Shown: positions 53,775-64,000, counted from the stretch's first letter. The stretch is DNA of 64,000 bases from Paracraurococcus sp042666655 (GCF_042666655.1 NZ_JBHTDE010000002.1:558001-622000), one strand, 5' to 3'. Translations and numbers: made by a program. The notes: generated from the letters alone by a model not told the origin.

Positions 53775-54707
53775 ATGAAGATCGGATTCATCGGCCTCGG
53801 CACCATGGGTGCCTTCATGGCCGCCAACCTGCAGAAGTCGCAGTACAAGCTGGTGGTGCTGGACATGCGCCGCGAGGCCGCGGCGCAGCACCTCGAGGCC
53901 GGCGCCGAATGGGGCGCGACGCCGAAGGCGATCGCCGAGCAATGCGACGTGGTCTTCACCAGCCTGCCCGGGCCGCCGGAAGTGGAAGCCGTGGTCTTCG
54001 GCCCGGACGGCATCCTCGCCGGCGCGCATCCCGGCATGGCCTATTTCGATCTCTCGACCAACAGCCAGGCGCTGATGCGACGGGTCAATGCCGCGCTGGC
54101 CGGGAAGGGCGCGCATGGCTTCGACGCGCCGGTCTCCGGCGGGCCGAAGGGTGCCGAATCCGGCAAGCTGGCGATCTGGGTCGGCGGCGACAAGGCGATC
54201 TTCGACCGCCACAAGAAGGTATTGGACGCGATCGGCGACCAGGCCGCCTATATCGGCCCGATCGGCACCGCGACAGTCGCCAAGCTGGTGCACAACATGG
54301 CCGGCTACGCGGTGCAGACCGCGATGGCCGAGGTCTTCACCATGGGCGTCAAGGCGGGCATGGACCCGCTCGACCTCTGGAAAGCGGTGCGGCAGGGCGC
54401 TCTGGGCCGGCGGCGGACCTTCGACCGCGTCGCCGACCAGTTCCTGATCGGCAAGTACGACCCGCCGGCCTTCGCGCTGAAGCTGGCGCACAAGGACGTC
54501 ACCCTGGCGACCACCATGGGCCGCGAGCTCGGCGTGCCGATGCGCTTCTGCCAGCTGACGCTGGAGGAGATGAACGAGGCGCTGGCGCGCGGCTGGGGCC
54601 ACCGCGACAGCCGGGTGCCGATGCTGCTGCAGGTCGAGCGCGCCGGCGTCGAGATGGCGGCCGACCCCGCCGCCGTGCAGGCGGTGCTCGACGCCGACAA
54701 GGGCTGA
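53775..54707 (+). CDS. 3-hydroxyisobutyrate-dehydrogenase-type NAD(P)-dependent oxidoreductase
   Basis: 310 residues. Rossmann loop GFIGLGTMGAFMAANL, DAPVSGGPKGAESGKLAIWV substrate loop, catalytic lysine in ATVAKLVHNMAGYAVQ (Lys-x3-Asn), helical C-terminal dimer domain. Oxidises a beta-hydroxyacid such as a hydroxymethyl- or methylol-substituted acid. Next gene begins 5 bases after its stop. Confidence 0.9.
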   Translation: MKIGFIGLGTMGAFMAANLQKSQYKLVVLDMRREAAAQHLEAGAEWGATPKAIAEQCDVVFTSLPGPPEVEAVVFGPDGILAGAHPGMAYFDLSTNSQALMRRVNAALAGKGAHGFDAPVSGGPKGAESGKLAIWVGGDKAIFDRHKKVLDAIGDQAAYIGPIGTATVAKLVHNMAGYAVQTAMAEVFTMGVKAGMDPLDLWKAVRQGALGRRRTFDRVADQFLIGKYDPPAFALKLAHKDVTLATTMGRELGVPMRFCQLTLEEMNEALARGWGHRDSRVPMLLQVERAGVEMAADPAAVQAVLDADKG

Positions 54708-54712
54708 GACGC

Positions 54713-56671
54713 GTGGTGGGGAGCCTGCTCGCGCGGCCCGGGACCATCGGCACGCTGCGGCTGAAGAACCGGATGATCATGGCGCCGATGGGGACCAATT
54801 TCGGCTCCAGCGACGGACTCTCCACAGAGCGCGACCGCCACTACTACGCGCTGCGCGCCGAGGGCGGCGTGGCGGCCATCGTCACCGAGGCGATGGCCGT
54901 CTCCGAGGGCGGCCGGGCGCACAACAACAGCCTGTGGATCTACCACGACCGCTTCATCCCCGGCCTGGCGCGCCTGGTCGCCGCGATCAAGGCGCATGAC
55001 TGCCTGACCATCGGCCAGCTCAACCATCGCGGTGCGCTGCTGCGGCGCATGGTGCTGAACATGGAACCGGTCGGCCCATCCTCCTGGCGCAACCCGAACA
55101 CGGGCGACGCGGTGCGGGCACTGGACCGCGCCGAGATCCTGGCGATCCAGAAGGATTTCGTCACCGCGGCGCGGCGGCTGTGGCAGGCGGGCTACGACGC
55201 GGTCGAGCTGCACGCGGCCAACGGGTACCTCTTCCAGCAATTCCTGACGCCGCGCATCAACCGCCGCGCCGATGACTACGGCGGCAGCATCGCCAACCGG
55301 GCGCGGCTGCTGCTGGAGACGGTGCATCGGCTGAAGGATGCGCTGCCCGACTTTCCGCTCTGGGTCCGGCTGTCCTGCACCGAGTATTGCGAGGACGGCT
55401 ACCCGACCGAAGACATCGTCGCGGTGGCGCGGCTGCTGGAAGCCGCCGGCGTCGCGGCGCTCGACCTCTCCGGCGGCACGAACGAAAGCCCGGCGCTGTC
55501 GCGCTTCTGCATCCAGCCGCCGTCGATGCCGCGGCGGGCGCTGGAGCCGCATGCGCGGCCGATCAAGGCGGCGGTCGGCATCCCGACGATCCTTGCCGGC
55601 CGCATCATCGCCGCGGAGGATGCGGAGGGCGTGCTGGCCGCGGGCAGCGCGGATTTCATCTCGCTGGGCCGGGCGCTGACGGCGGATGCCTTCTGGCCGC
55701 GGAAGGCGATCACGGGGGCGCCGATCCGCGCCTGCATCTCCTGCAACGTCTGCTTCGAGCGGCTGACGCTGGAGAAGGACGTCGCCTGCGTGGTGAACCC
55801 CATGCTGGGCACGGAATTCGAGGAGCCGGCGCTGGCCGAACCGCGGCGCGTCGCGGCGCGGCCGTTGCGCGTGCTGGTGCTGGGCGCCGGCGTCGCCGGG
55901 GTGGAGGCGGCGCGCATGGCGGCCTCCTGCGGCCACAGGGTGACGATCTGGGAGACGGCGGCGCGGCCGGGCGGGCAGATCCACCTGGCGGTGGCCGCCC
56001 CCGACAAGGGGGAGGTGCGGCCGGTCTGGGACTGGCGGTGGGGCAGGATGGCGGCGCTGGGCGTCGAGGTGCGCTGCGGCGTGGATGCGACCGCGGCGAT
56101 GATCCGCGACCACCGGCCCGACCATGTCGTGGTGGCGACCGGCGCGCGGCCGCGGCCGCTGGCGCTGGAGGGCGCCGCGCCGCTGCAGGCCTGGGACGTG
56201 ATCGCCGACCCGGCGCTGGTGCCGGAAGGTGCCCGCGTCGCCATCATCGGCGGCGGCATCGTCGGGCTGGAGGTGGCCGACATGCTGGCGCTGCGCGGCT
56301 GCCGCATGACGGTGCTGGAGGCGCTGCCGGCGCTGGCGCCCGCCATGGCGCGCAACAACCGCACAGACCTGCTGATCCGCCTGCGGGCGGCCGGCACGGT
56401 GTTCCATACCAAGGCGCGGGTGCAGCGGCTGGCCGGCACGCGGCTGTCCTTCACGGTCGACGATACGCCGCACGCCATCGAGGCGGATCTGGTGATCGCC
56501 GCCATCGGCGCCGTCGCCAACCGCGACATGCTGCCGGCGGTCGAGGCCGCCGGGGTGCCCTTCACCCTGGTCGGCGATGCCAACCATCCCGGCGATTTCC
56601 TCTCCGTCCTCCGCGATGCCTCCATGACCGGCCTGGCCCTCGGCCTGCCCAGCGAAAGCCTGCCCGCATGA
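54713..56671 (+). CDS. NADH:flavin oxidoreductase with Fe-S and FAD/NAD domains (2,4-dienoyl-CoA reductase / 2-enoate reductase type)
   Basis: 652 residues from the GTG at 54713 (GTG at 54716 also possible). N-terminal TIM barrel binding FMN (RMIMAPMGTNFGSSDGLST, GQLNHRGALL, ELHAANGYLFQQFLTPRINR, GRALTADAFWPRK). Then a 4Fe-4S site CISCNVCFERLTLEKDVAC (C-x2-C-x2-C-x11-C), then a pyridine-nucleotide-disulfide domain (VLVLGAGVAGVEAARMA, VAIIGGGIVGLEVADML). It would reduce or dehydrogenate an enoate. Overlaps the next gene by four bases (ATGA). Confidence 0.93.
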   Translation: MVGSLLARPGTIGTLRLKNRMIMAPMGTNFGSSDGLSTERDRHYYALRAEGGVAAIVTEAMAVSEGGRAHNNSLWIYHDRFIPGLARLVAAIKAHDCLTIGQLNHRGALLRRMVLNMEPVGPSSWRNPNTGDAVRALDRAEILAIQKDFVTAARRLWQAGYDAVELHAANGYLFQQFLTPRINRRADDYGGSIANRARLLLETVHRLKDALPDFPLWVRLSCTEYCEDGYPTEDIVAVARLLEAAGVAALDLSGGTNESPALSRFCIQPPSMPRRALEPHARPIKAAVGIPTILAGRIIAAEDAEGVLAAGSADFISLGRALTADAFWPRKAITGAPIRACISCNVCFERLTLEKDVACVVNPMLGTEFEEPALAEPRRVAARPLRVLVLGAGVAGVEAARMAASCGHRVTIWETAARPGGQIHLAVAAPDKGEVRPVWDWRWGRMAALGVEVRCGVDATAAMIRDHRPDHVVVATGARPRPLALEGAAPLQAWDVIADPALVPEGARVAIIGGGIVGLEVADMLALRGCRMTVLEALPALAPAMARNNRTDLLIRLRAAGTVFHTKARVQRLAGTRLSFTVDDTPHAIEADLVIAAIGAVANRDMLPAVEAAGVPFTLVGDANHPGDFLSVLRDASMTGLALGLPSESLPA

Positions 56672-57453
56672 TCCATGAGCTCTACGCCCTGCGCTACGCC
56701 CGCCGCGACGCCAGGCGGGCGGAGCATTTCATCGGCGGCGACCCGCATGATGCGCCGATGCCGATGGACTACTTCGTCTGGGCCGCGGTCGGCGGGGGCC
56801 GCGCCTGGATCATCGACACCGGCTTCACCGCGGAGGTCGCCGCGCGGCGCAAGCGGGAATACCTGCGCTGCCCGGTCGAGGGCCTGAGGCTGCTCGGCAT
56901 CGACCCCGACGCGGTCGAGGACGTCATCATCAGCCACATGCACTACGACCATGTCGGCAGCTTCCACAAGTTCAAGCGCGCCCGCTTCCACCTGCAGGAG
57001 GAGGAGATGCGCTACGCCACCGGCCGCTACATGTGCCACCACAGGCTGCGCCATTCCTTCGAGGTCGAGGACGTCGCCGGCATCGTCCGCATGACCTTCG
57101 CCGACCGCGTGGTGTTCCACGACGGCGACCAGGAACTGGCGCCGGGCATCAGGCTGCATGCCTGCGGCGGCCATTCCATGGGGCTGCAATGCGTCACGGT
57201 GGAGACGGCGCGCGGCACGGTCGTGCTCGCCTCCGACGTCACCCATTTCTACGAGAACCTGGAGGCGAAGCGTCCCTTCACCACCGCTTTCCATGTCGGC
57301 GACATGCTGGAAGGCTTCGACAAGGTGAAGCGCCTGGCGCCGACCCCGAAGCATATCGTCCCCGGCCACGACCCGCTGGTGATGCAGCGCTACCCGGCGG
57401 TGCCCGGGCTGGAAGGCATCGCCGTGCGGCTGGACCTGGAACCCGGCGCATGA
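56668..57453 (+). CDS. Metallo-beta-lactamase-fold lactonase, AHL-lactonase-like
   Basis: 261 residues. Dinuclear metal motif HMHYDH (H-x-H-x-D-H), further ligands in ACGGHSMGLQCV, LASDVTHFYEN and HIVPGHDP; ALRYARRDARRAEHFIGGDP near the start is typical of the AttM/AiiB quorum-quenching lactonase family. In this operon it may open a catabolic lactone rather than a homoserine lactone (inference). Overlaps both neighbours by four bases. Confidence 0.9.
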   Translation: MIHELYALRYARRDARRAEHFIGGDPHDAPMPMDYFVWAAVGGGRAWIIDTGFTAEVAARRKREYLRCPVEGLRLLGIDPDAVEDVIISHMHYDHVGSFHKFKRARFHLQEEEMRYATGRYMCHHRLRHSFEVEDVAGIVRMTFADRVVFHDGDQELAPGIRLHACGGHSMGLQCVTVETARGTVVLASDVTHFYENLEAKRPFTTAFHVGDMLEGFDKVKRLAPTPKHIVPGHDPLVMQRYPAVPGLEGIAVRLDLEPGA

Positions 57454-58418
57454 GGCGCCGCCTGCTGCTGCTGGGCGCCCTGGCCGCGCCGGCGGTCGGC
57501 CAGGCCCAGGCGCGCGCCCTGAAGATCGTCGTGCCCTTCCCGCCGGGCGGCGCCGCCGACATCACCGCGCGGCTGCTGGCGGAGCAGATGGCGCCGCTGC
57601 TCGGCCAGCCGGTGGTGATCGAGAACCGGCCCGGCGCCGGCGGCAACATCGCCGCCGAGGCGGTGGCGCGCAGCGCGCCGGACGGCGCCACGGTCTTCCT
57701 CGGCGGGGCGACGATCTTCTGCGCCAACCGCTATCTGTATCGCAACAGCATGCCCTTCGATGCGCTGCGCGACTTCGCGCATATCTCCCGCGTCTCGATC
57801 GGCACCACCTTGCTGGTGACCCGCGCCGACCGGCCCTGGCAGGATTTCGGCCAGCTGGTCGCCGCGGCCAAGGCAGCGCCGGGGCGGCTTTCCGCCGGCA
57901 ATTCCGGCTGGGGCACGATCAGCAACCTGACCATCGCCAAGCTCTGCAGGTCGGCCGGCATCGAGATCGCCCAGGTGCCCTATCGCGGCCTGGCGCCGGG
58001 CATCAACGACCTGCTGGCCGGCAACCTCGATATGCTGTTCGACGGCCTGCCCGCCATCGTGCCGCATGTGCGGGAGGGACGGCTGCGGGCGCTGGCCGTC
58101 GGCAGCGCCAGGCGCGTCACCTACGTGCCCGGGATCGAGGCCGTGCCGGGCATGGCCGAGTTGATCCCCGGCACCGACATGGACATGGAATTCTGGTACT
58201 GCCTTTCCGCCCCCGCCGGCACGCCGGCGGATGTCGTGGCGCGGCTGCACCAAGCTTCCATCGGCGCGGCGCGGAACCCGGCCTATGCGGATAAGCTGCT
58301 GCCGCTCGGCTTCACCGCCATCACCGATGACAGCCCGGCCGCGCTCACCGATCTCATCCGCCGCGAGGATGCGGTCTGGAAGGGCCTTGTCGAATTGTCC
58401 GGCGTCAAGCTGGATTGA
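57450..58418 (+). CDS. TTT-family (Bug) periplasmic solute-binding protein
   Basis: 322 residues, signal peptide MRRRLLLLGALAAPAVGQAQA. Family blocks: LKIVVPFPPGGAADITARLL, PVVIENRPGAGGNIAAEAVA, VPYRGLAPGINDLLAGNLDM, LSAPAGTPADVVARLHQA. Sits in mid-operon with no membrane TctAB, so it may serve as the pathway's uptake receptor or sensor. ATGA overlap upstream. Confidence 0.92.
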   Translation: MRRRLLLLGALAAPAVGQAQARALKIVVPFPPGGAADITARLLAEQMAPLLGQPVVIENRPGAGGNIAAEAVARSAPDGATVFLGGATIFCANRYLYRNSMPFDALRDFAHISRVSIGTTLLVTRADRPWQDFGQLVAAAKAAPGRLSAGNSGWGTISNLTIAKLCRSAGIEIAQVPYRGLAPGINDLLAGNLDMLFDGLPAIVPHVREGRLRALAVGSARRVTYVPGIEAVPGMAELIPGTDMDMEFWYCLSAPAGTPADVVARLHQASIGAARNPAYADKLLPLGFTAITDDSPAALTDLIRREDAVWKGLVELSGVKLD

Positions 58419-58432
58419 GTAGGGGACACGCC

Positions 58433-59848
58433 ATGGCGGACGCACCACGCACGCTCTTCGAGAAGATCTGGTCGCGCCATCGGGTGATGGAGCGGGAGGA
58501 TGGCCAGACCCTGCTCTATGTCGGGCGGCACCTGCTGCATGACGGCGGCGCCACCGCCTTCGACGTGCTGCGCAGGCGCGGGCTGAAGCCGCGCGCGCCG
58601 GACCGCATCTTCGCCACGCCCGACCACTATGTCTCGACCGCCTCCCGCACGCTGGCGGAGATCGAGGACCCGCGCCACCGCGAGATGGTGGAGAAGCTGG
58701 CGCGCAACACCGCCGAGCACGGCATCCGCGAATTCGGCCTGGGCGACCCGAACCAGGGCATCGTCCATGTGATGGGGCCGGAGACCGGCCTCTCGCAGCC
58801 CGGCCTGCTGATGGTCTGCGGCGACAGCCATACCTCGACGCATGGCGCGCTCGGCGCGCTGGCCTTCGGCATCGGCAGCACCGAGGTCGCGCATGTGCTG
58901 GCCAACCAGACGCTGTGGCAGCGCAAGCCGAAGACCATGCGCATCACGGTGGACGGCACGCTCGGGCCGCAGGTGACGGGCAAGGACGTGATCCTGGCGA
59001 TCATCGCGCAGATCGGCGCCGCCGGCGCCACCGGCCATGTCATCGAGTACGCCGGCAGCGCCATCCGCGGGCTTTCCATGGAAGGGCGGCTGACGCTCTG
59101 CAACATGTCGATCGAGGCCGGCGGCCGCGCCGGCATGGTGGCCCCCGACGAGACCACCTTCGAATACCTCCGCGGCCGGCTCTATGCGCCGAAGGACGCC
59201 GAATGGGACCAGGCGGTGTCGCGCTGGCGCGAGCTGCCGAGCGACCCCGGCGCCGTCTTCGACACCGAGGTCCTGGTGGACGGCGATGCCATCCAGCCCA
59301 TGGTGACCTGGGGCAACAGCCCGGAGGACGCGCTGCCGATCGGCGGCAGCATCCCCGACCCGGAAGCCGCGCCGGATGCCGAGCGGCGCGGCCAGATGGA
59401 GCGCATGCTGGCCTATATGGGCCTCGCCCCCGGCACGGCGCTGACCGACATCGCCATCGACCGGGTCTTCATCGGCAGCTGCACCAACGCCCGTATCGAG
59501 GACCTGCGCGCCGCCGCGGCCGTCGCCAGGGGCCGCAAGGTGGCCGATGGCGTCACCGCCTGGGTCGTCCCGGGCAGCGAGCCGGTCAAGCGCCAAGCGG
59601 AGGCCGAGGGGCTGCACCACGTCTTCACCGCCGCCGGCTTCGACTGGCGGCAGCCCGGCTGTTCCATGTGCCTCGGCACCAATGGCGACATTGCCCGGCC
59701 GGGGGAACGCGTCGCCTCCACCTCCAACCGCAACTTCATGGGCCGCCAGGGTCCCGGCGCGCGGACCCATCTGCTGAGCCCGGCCATGGCCGCGGCCGCC
59801 GCGGTCAGCGGCCATCTCGCGGATGTCCGCATGCTGACGGAGGCCTGA
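58433..59848 (+). CDS. LeuC-type dehydratase large subunit
   Basis: 471 residues. Aconitase-superfamily 4Fe-4S subunit, with LeuC-like MVCGDSHTSTHGALGALAFG, FIGSCTNARIEDLRAAAAVA, AGFDWRQPGCSMCLGTNGD and ERVASTSNRNFMGRQG. The three cluster cysteines are in SCTN and CSMC. The usual leucine enzyme has CLAMNxD; here CLGTNGD, which points to a paralogue for a related diacid (citraconate-, dimethylmaleate- or methylaconitate-type hydration) rather than, or as well as, isopropylmalate. AGGGGA before the ATG. Context is catabolic. Confidence 0.88.
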   Translation: MADAPRTLFEKIWSRHRVMEREDGQTLLYVGRHLLHDGGATAFDVLRRRGLKPRAPDRIFATPDHYVSTASRTLAEIEDPRHREMVEKLARNTAEHGIREFGLGDPNQGIVHVMGPETGLSQPGLLMVCGDSHTSTHGALGALAFGIGSTEVAHVLANQTLWQRKPKTMRITVDGTLGPQVTGKDVILAIIAQIGAAGATGHVIEYAGSAIRGLSMEGRLTLCNMSIEAGGRAGMVAPDETTFEYLRGRLYAPKDAEWDQAVSRWRELPSDPGAVFDTEVLVDGDAIQPMVTWGNSPEDALPIGGSIPDPEAAPDAERRGQMERMLAYMGLAPGTALTDIAIDRVFIGSCTNARIEDLRAAAAVARGRKVADGVTAWVVPGSEPVKRQAEAEGLHHVFTAAGFDWRQPGCSMCLGTNGDIARPGERVASTSNRNFMGRQGPGARTHLLSPAMAAAAAVSGHLADVRMLTEA

Positions 59849-59851
59849 GCC

Positions 59852-60454
59852 ATGGAAGCCTTTCGCCACCTGAATGCGGTCGCGGTGCCGCTGCCGCAGC
59901 CGAACATCGACACCGACCGCATCATCCCCGGCCGCTTCCTGTCCCGCCCGCGGGAGGTGGACCACGGGCAATTCCTGTTCCACGACGCGCGACGCTTGCC
60001 GGACGGCACGCAGGACCCGGATTTCCCGCTGAACCGGGCGGCGTGGCAGCCGGCCAGGATCGTCGTCGCCGGGCGCAACTTCGCCTGCGGCAGCTCGCGC
60101 GAAAGCGCGGTCTGGGCGCTGTTCGATGCCGGCTTCCGCTGCGCCATCGCCCCCAGCTTCGGCGACATCTTCCGCAGCAACGGCACCAAGAACGGGCTGC
60201 TGCCGGTGGTGCTGCCCGCCGAGGTGGTCGAGGACATCATCGCGCAGCTGGAAGCCGAGCCCGGTGCCCGCGTCACGGTGGACCTGCCGCTGCAGACCGT
60301 GACCGCGCCCGACGGCACGGCGCATCCTTTCGAGATCGACCCCTTCGCCAAGCATTGCCTGTTGCAGGGTCTCGACGATTTCGGCCTGACCGCGACCTAC
60401 GAGGACGAGATCGCCGCCTTCGAGCGCCGCTACGGCCGGGAGAACACGCTGTGA
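59852..60454 (+). CDS. LeuD-type dehydratase small subunit
   Basis: 200 residues, the swivelling partner of the 58433 gene, three bases downstream. LPQPNIDTDRIIPGRFLSRP, VVAGRNFACGSSRESAVWAL, FGDIFRSNGTKNGLLPVVLP are LeuD hallmarks. Overlaps the following Bug gene by four bases (GTGA). Confidence 0.92.
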   Translation: MEAFRHLNAVAVPLPQPNIDTDRIIPGRFLSRPREVDHGQFLFHDARRLPDGTQDPDFPLNRAAWQPARIVVAGRNFACGSSRESAVWALFDAGFRCAIAPSFGDIFRSNGTKNGLLPVVLPAEVVEDIIAQLEAEPGARVTVDLPLQTVTAPDGTAHPFEIDPFAKHCLLQGLDDFGLTATYEDEIAAFERRYGRENTL

Positions 60455-61410
60455 GGGTCACCCGCCGCGCCGCGCTCGGCCTCGCGCTCGTCACCCCGGC
60501 CCTGGCGCAGGAGGACTGGCCGAACCGTCCCATCCGGCTGATCGTCGCCTTCGCCGCCGGCGGCGCCGCCGATACCGCGGCCCGCACCGTCGGCCAGAAG
60601 CTGGGCGATCTCCTCGGCCAGACGGTGGTGATCGAGAACCGCACCGGCGGCAATGCCGTCATCGCCGCCAACGCCACGCTGCAATCGCCGAAGGACGGCT
60701 ACACCTTCCTGGTCGATGCGGCGAACCAGCTGACCAACCCGCCGCTGATGAAGGACCTCGGCTTCGACTACCGCACCGCCTTCATCCCCGTGTCGCAGTT
60801 CTGCCAGTTCCCGCAGGTGATCGCGGTCAAGCGCGACTTCCCGGCGCGGACGATCGCGGAGTTCATCGCCATCGCGAAGGACCGGCCGAACGCCATCAGC
60901 TACGGCACGCCCCCGGCCGCCGGCATGGGACACCTGGCCGGGGAGGTGTTCCAGAAGCGGGCCGGCATCCGGCTTATCCACACCCCCTATCGCGGCGGCG
61001 CCGACGCGGCGCGGGACATCGCCGCGGGCGTGGTCGATGCGGTGCTGATCACCACCTCCTCGATCCGCCCGCCGGTGCAGGCCGGCCAGGCGCGGGTGCT
61101 GGCGGTGACCAGCCCGCAGCGGGTGCCGACCCTGCCGGACGTCCCGACCCTCGCCGAAAGCGGCTTCCCTGGCTACGACATGAACGACTGGAACGGCGTC
61201 TTCGCCGCCGCCGGCACGCCGTCGCCGATCATCGACCGGCTGGCCGCCGCCATCGCCAAGGCGACGGCCGATGCCTCGGTCCGGCAGCGGATGGACGCCG
61301 CGGGCGCCATCATGGTGGGCAACAGCCCGGCCGAATTCGCCGCCTGGCTGGCCGCCCAGCGCATCGTCTGCGAGCAGGTGATCCGCGAGGCCGGGATCAC
61401 GCTGGGCTGA
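60451..61410 (+). CDS. TTT-family (Bug) periplasmic solute-binding protein
   Basis: 319 residues; GTG start at 60451 overlapping the leuD-like stop. Signal peptide RVTRRAALGLALVTPALAQ. Blocks: NRPIRLIVAFAAGGAADTAA, TVVIENRTGGNAVIAANATL, HTPYRGGADAARDIAAGVVD, LAESGFPGYDMNDWNGVFAA. Second Bug receptor of the same operon and rather different from the first (for instance TGGN in place of GAGG), so probably another ligand. Confidence 0.92.
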   Translation: MRVTRRAALGLALVTPALAQEDWPNRPIRLIVAFAAGGAADTAARTVGQKLGDLLGQTVVIENRTGGNAVIAANATLQSPKDGYTFLVDAANQLTNPPLMKDLGFDYRTAFIPVSQFCQFPQVIAVKRDFPARTIAEFIAIAKDRPNAISYGTPPAAGMGHLAGEVFQKRAGIRLIHTPYRGGADAARDIAAGVVDAVLITTSSIRPPVQAGQARVLAVTSPQRVPTLPDVPTLAESGFPGYDMNDWNGVFAAAGTPSPIIDRLAAAIAKATADASVRQRMDAAGAIMVGNSPAEFAAWLAAQRIVCEQVIREAGITLG

Positions 61411-61501
61411 GCGGGCAGGGGGCTCCTCAGCCGCCTTGGCGTGGGGGGGCCGCAGCGGCTATGAGGGGCGCCGAACCCCCCGCCCGACAGGTTACCGCCC
61501 C
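61411..61501 (+). other. Spacer and promoter region of ettA
   Basis: GC-rich 91 bases between the operon end and ettA. A GGGGCGCC..ACCCCCCGCC imperfect hairpin could end the operon transcript; no T-tract and no clear promoter seen. Confidence 0.25.
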
Positions 61502-63181
<1,680 letters not shown>

Positions 63182-63188
63182 GCACGGC

Positions 63189-63719
63189 ATGCGGGTCGCC
63201 CCGACCGTCCCGATGCCCGGGCGGCTGGTCCGCACCGGGCGGCTGACCCTGGTCCCGCCGGGCAAGGAGAACCTGCCCGACCTGATCCGCCTGAAGTCGG
63301 ATGCGCGGGTCTTCGAGCTGATGCTGCATGGCGTCCGCTCGGAGGACCGCACGCGGGACGAACTCGAGGACGACATCGAGTTCTGGCGGGTGCGCGGCTA
63401 TGGCACCTGGTGCGTCTACGAAACCGCGACCGGCGAGTTCCTCGGCATCGCCGGGCTGATGGAACGGCCGGATGGCCGCGGCGTGGCGATGCGCTTCGCG
63501 CTCTGGCCGGAATGCCGCGGCAAGGGCTATGCGCGGGAGGCAGCGAAGGCCGGGCTCGATTTCGGCCATCGCGTCGGCCTGCCGCGCATCATCGCCGTCG
63601 CCTGGGCGGAGAACCTGGCGTCGCGGACGGTGCTGCAGGACATCGGCATGGTGGAGTGCGATGCCTTCACCTACCGCGGGCGGCGAATGATCGTCTATGA
63701 AAGCCTTCGCCCGGCCTGA
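63189..63719 (+). CDS. GNAT family N-acetyltransferase, RimJ/RimL type
   Basis: 176 residues. RTGRLTLVPPGKENLPDLIRLK at the start, GTWCVYETATGEFLGIAGLME, then acetyl-CoA site MRFALWPECRGKGYAREAAKAGLDFG (R/Q-x-x-G-x-G/A) and AVAWAENLASRTVLQDIGMV. Substrate protein or small amine unknown. Seven bases after ettA, so likely co-transcribed. Confidence 0.9.
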   Translation: MRVAPTVPMPGRLVRTGRLTLVPPGKENLPDLIRLKSDARVFELMLHGVRSEDRTRDELEDDIEFWRVRGYGTWCVYETATGEFLGIAGLMERPDGRGVAMRFALWPECRGKGYAREAAKAGLDFGHRVGLPRIIAVAWAENLASRTVLQDIGMVECDAFTYRGRRMIVYESLRPA

Positions 63720-63728
63720 TCCCTGCCG

Positions 63729-64000
63729 TCAGGGCTGCAGGCGGACCCCGGTCTGCGCGACGATCCGCTGGTAGGTCGCATATTCCCGCTCCATGAAGGC
63801 GCGTGCCGTCGCCAGGTCGTTCGGCCCGGCCGGCGGCTCGTGCCCCGCGGTCAGCATGCGGTCCCGCACGATCGGCTCCGCCAGGGTCCGCAGCAAGGCC
63901 TGGTTCAGCGCCTCCGCCACCCGCGGCGGCATGCCGGCCGGGCCGATCAGCAGGAAGAAGCCGCCGTTGTCGAAGCCCGGCACGCCGAGCTCGCCCAGCG
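63729..64000 (-). CDS. TTT-family (Bug) solute-binding protein, N-terminus beyond window
   Basis: C-terminal 90 residues. LGELGVPGFDNGGFFLLIGPAGMPPRVAEALNQALLRTL is the Bug pattern (GFPGxxxxxxxxLxxPAGTP), then LTAGHEPPAGPNDLATARAF and IVAQTGVRLQP. Fourth receptor of this family in the window. It converges on the GNAT gene with a nine-base gap. Confidence 0.85.
   Translation of the reverse strand, partial: LGELGVPGFDNGGFFLLIGPAGMPPRVAEALNQALLRTLAEPIVRDRMLTAGHEPPAGPNDLATARAFMEREYATYQRIVAQTGVRLQP

Overview
The window comes from a very GC-rich alphaproteobacterium. PQQ biosynthesis, many orphan tripartite-tricarboxylate-transporter (TTT/Bug) solute receptors, a BcsC/AlgI/AlgF polysaccharide-acetylation locus, a group II-type RpoH and a three-haem alcohol-dehydrogenase-type cytochrome c together suggest Acetobacteraceae, Roseomonas-like. 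This placement is an inference from gene content, not from a phylogenetic marker. The sequence looks chromosomal. I see no phage, plasmid, insertion sequence or CRISPR array.

Layout. 1-4692: truncated asd, then pqqA-B-C-D-E, with a decayed cytochrome c lodged between pqqA and pqqB. 4747-7773: small unknown genes, a crotonase-family enzyme and a single-pass membrane protein. 7935-18038: an exopolysaccharide O-acetylation and export locus. AlgI- and AlgJ-like genes lie on the plus strand; an acyltransferase-3, an SGNH esterase, BcsC, AlgF and a second AlgJ/AlgX-like gene lie on the minus strand. No polysaccharide synthase is present. 18226-24274: a nucleoside deoxyribosyltransferase facing the phosphate operon pstS-C-A-B-phoU-phoB, which has a Pho-box-like site and no phoR. 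24307-36660: a mixed metabolic stretch (LiuC-like hydratase, gamma-glutamyltransferase, DUF924, D-aminoacylase-type amidohydrolase, cytochrome c, Bug receptor, hydrolase-epimerase-SDR group, DUF1194, HAD phosphatase). 36661-39932: a long structured leader, then hisZ and purA. 39935-45066: lipase-like protein, DoxX, prfC, a ruined SbmA/BacA-type transporter and a VOC protein. 45322-49383: a NitT/TauT ABC importer with two permeases and a GST. 49525-52223: rpoH, rluD, small genes and tRNA-Glu. 52495-61410: an SDR remnant, a VOC gene and an eight-gene, tightly overlapping catabolic operon (carboxymuconolactone-decarboxylase-like, beta-hydroxyacid dehydrogenase, Fe-S flavin reductase, lactonase, Bug, LeuC/LeuD paralogues, Bug). 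61502-64000: EttA, a GNAT acetyltransferase and the C-terminal part of another Bug receptor.

The most striking non-genic signal is a family of five intergenic elements (near 5014, 10438, 29557, 35897 and 45164), each about 110-165 bp. They are built from three or four hairpins whose arms change together between copies. Their ends abut the stop codons of neighbouring genes, and four of the five sit between convergent genes. I did not recognise them as a described family. They could be mobile palindromic (MITE/REP-like) repeats reused as bidirectional terminators or mRNA 3' ends. In one place the element has become coding sequence at the end of an acyltransferase gene.
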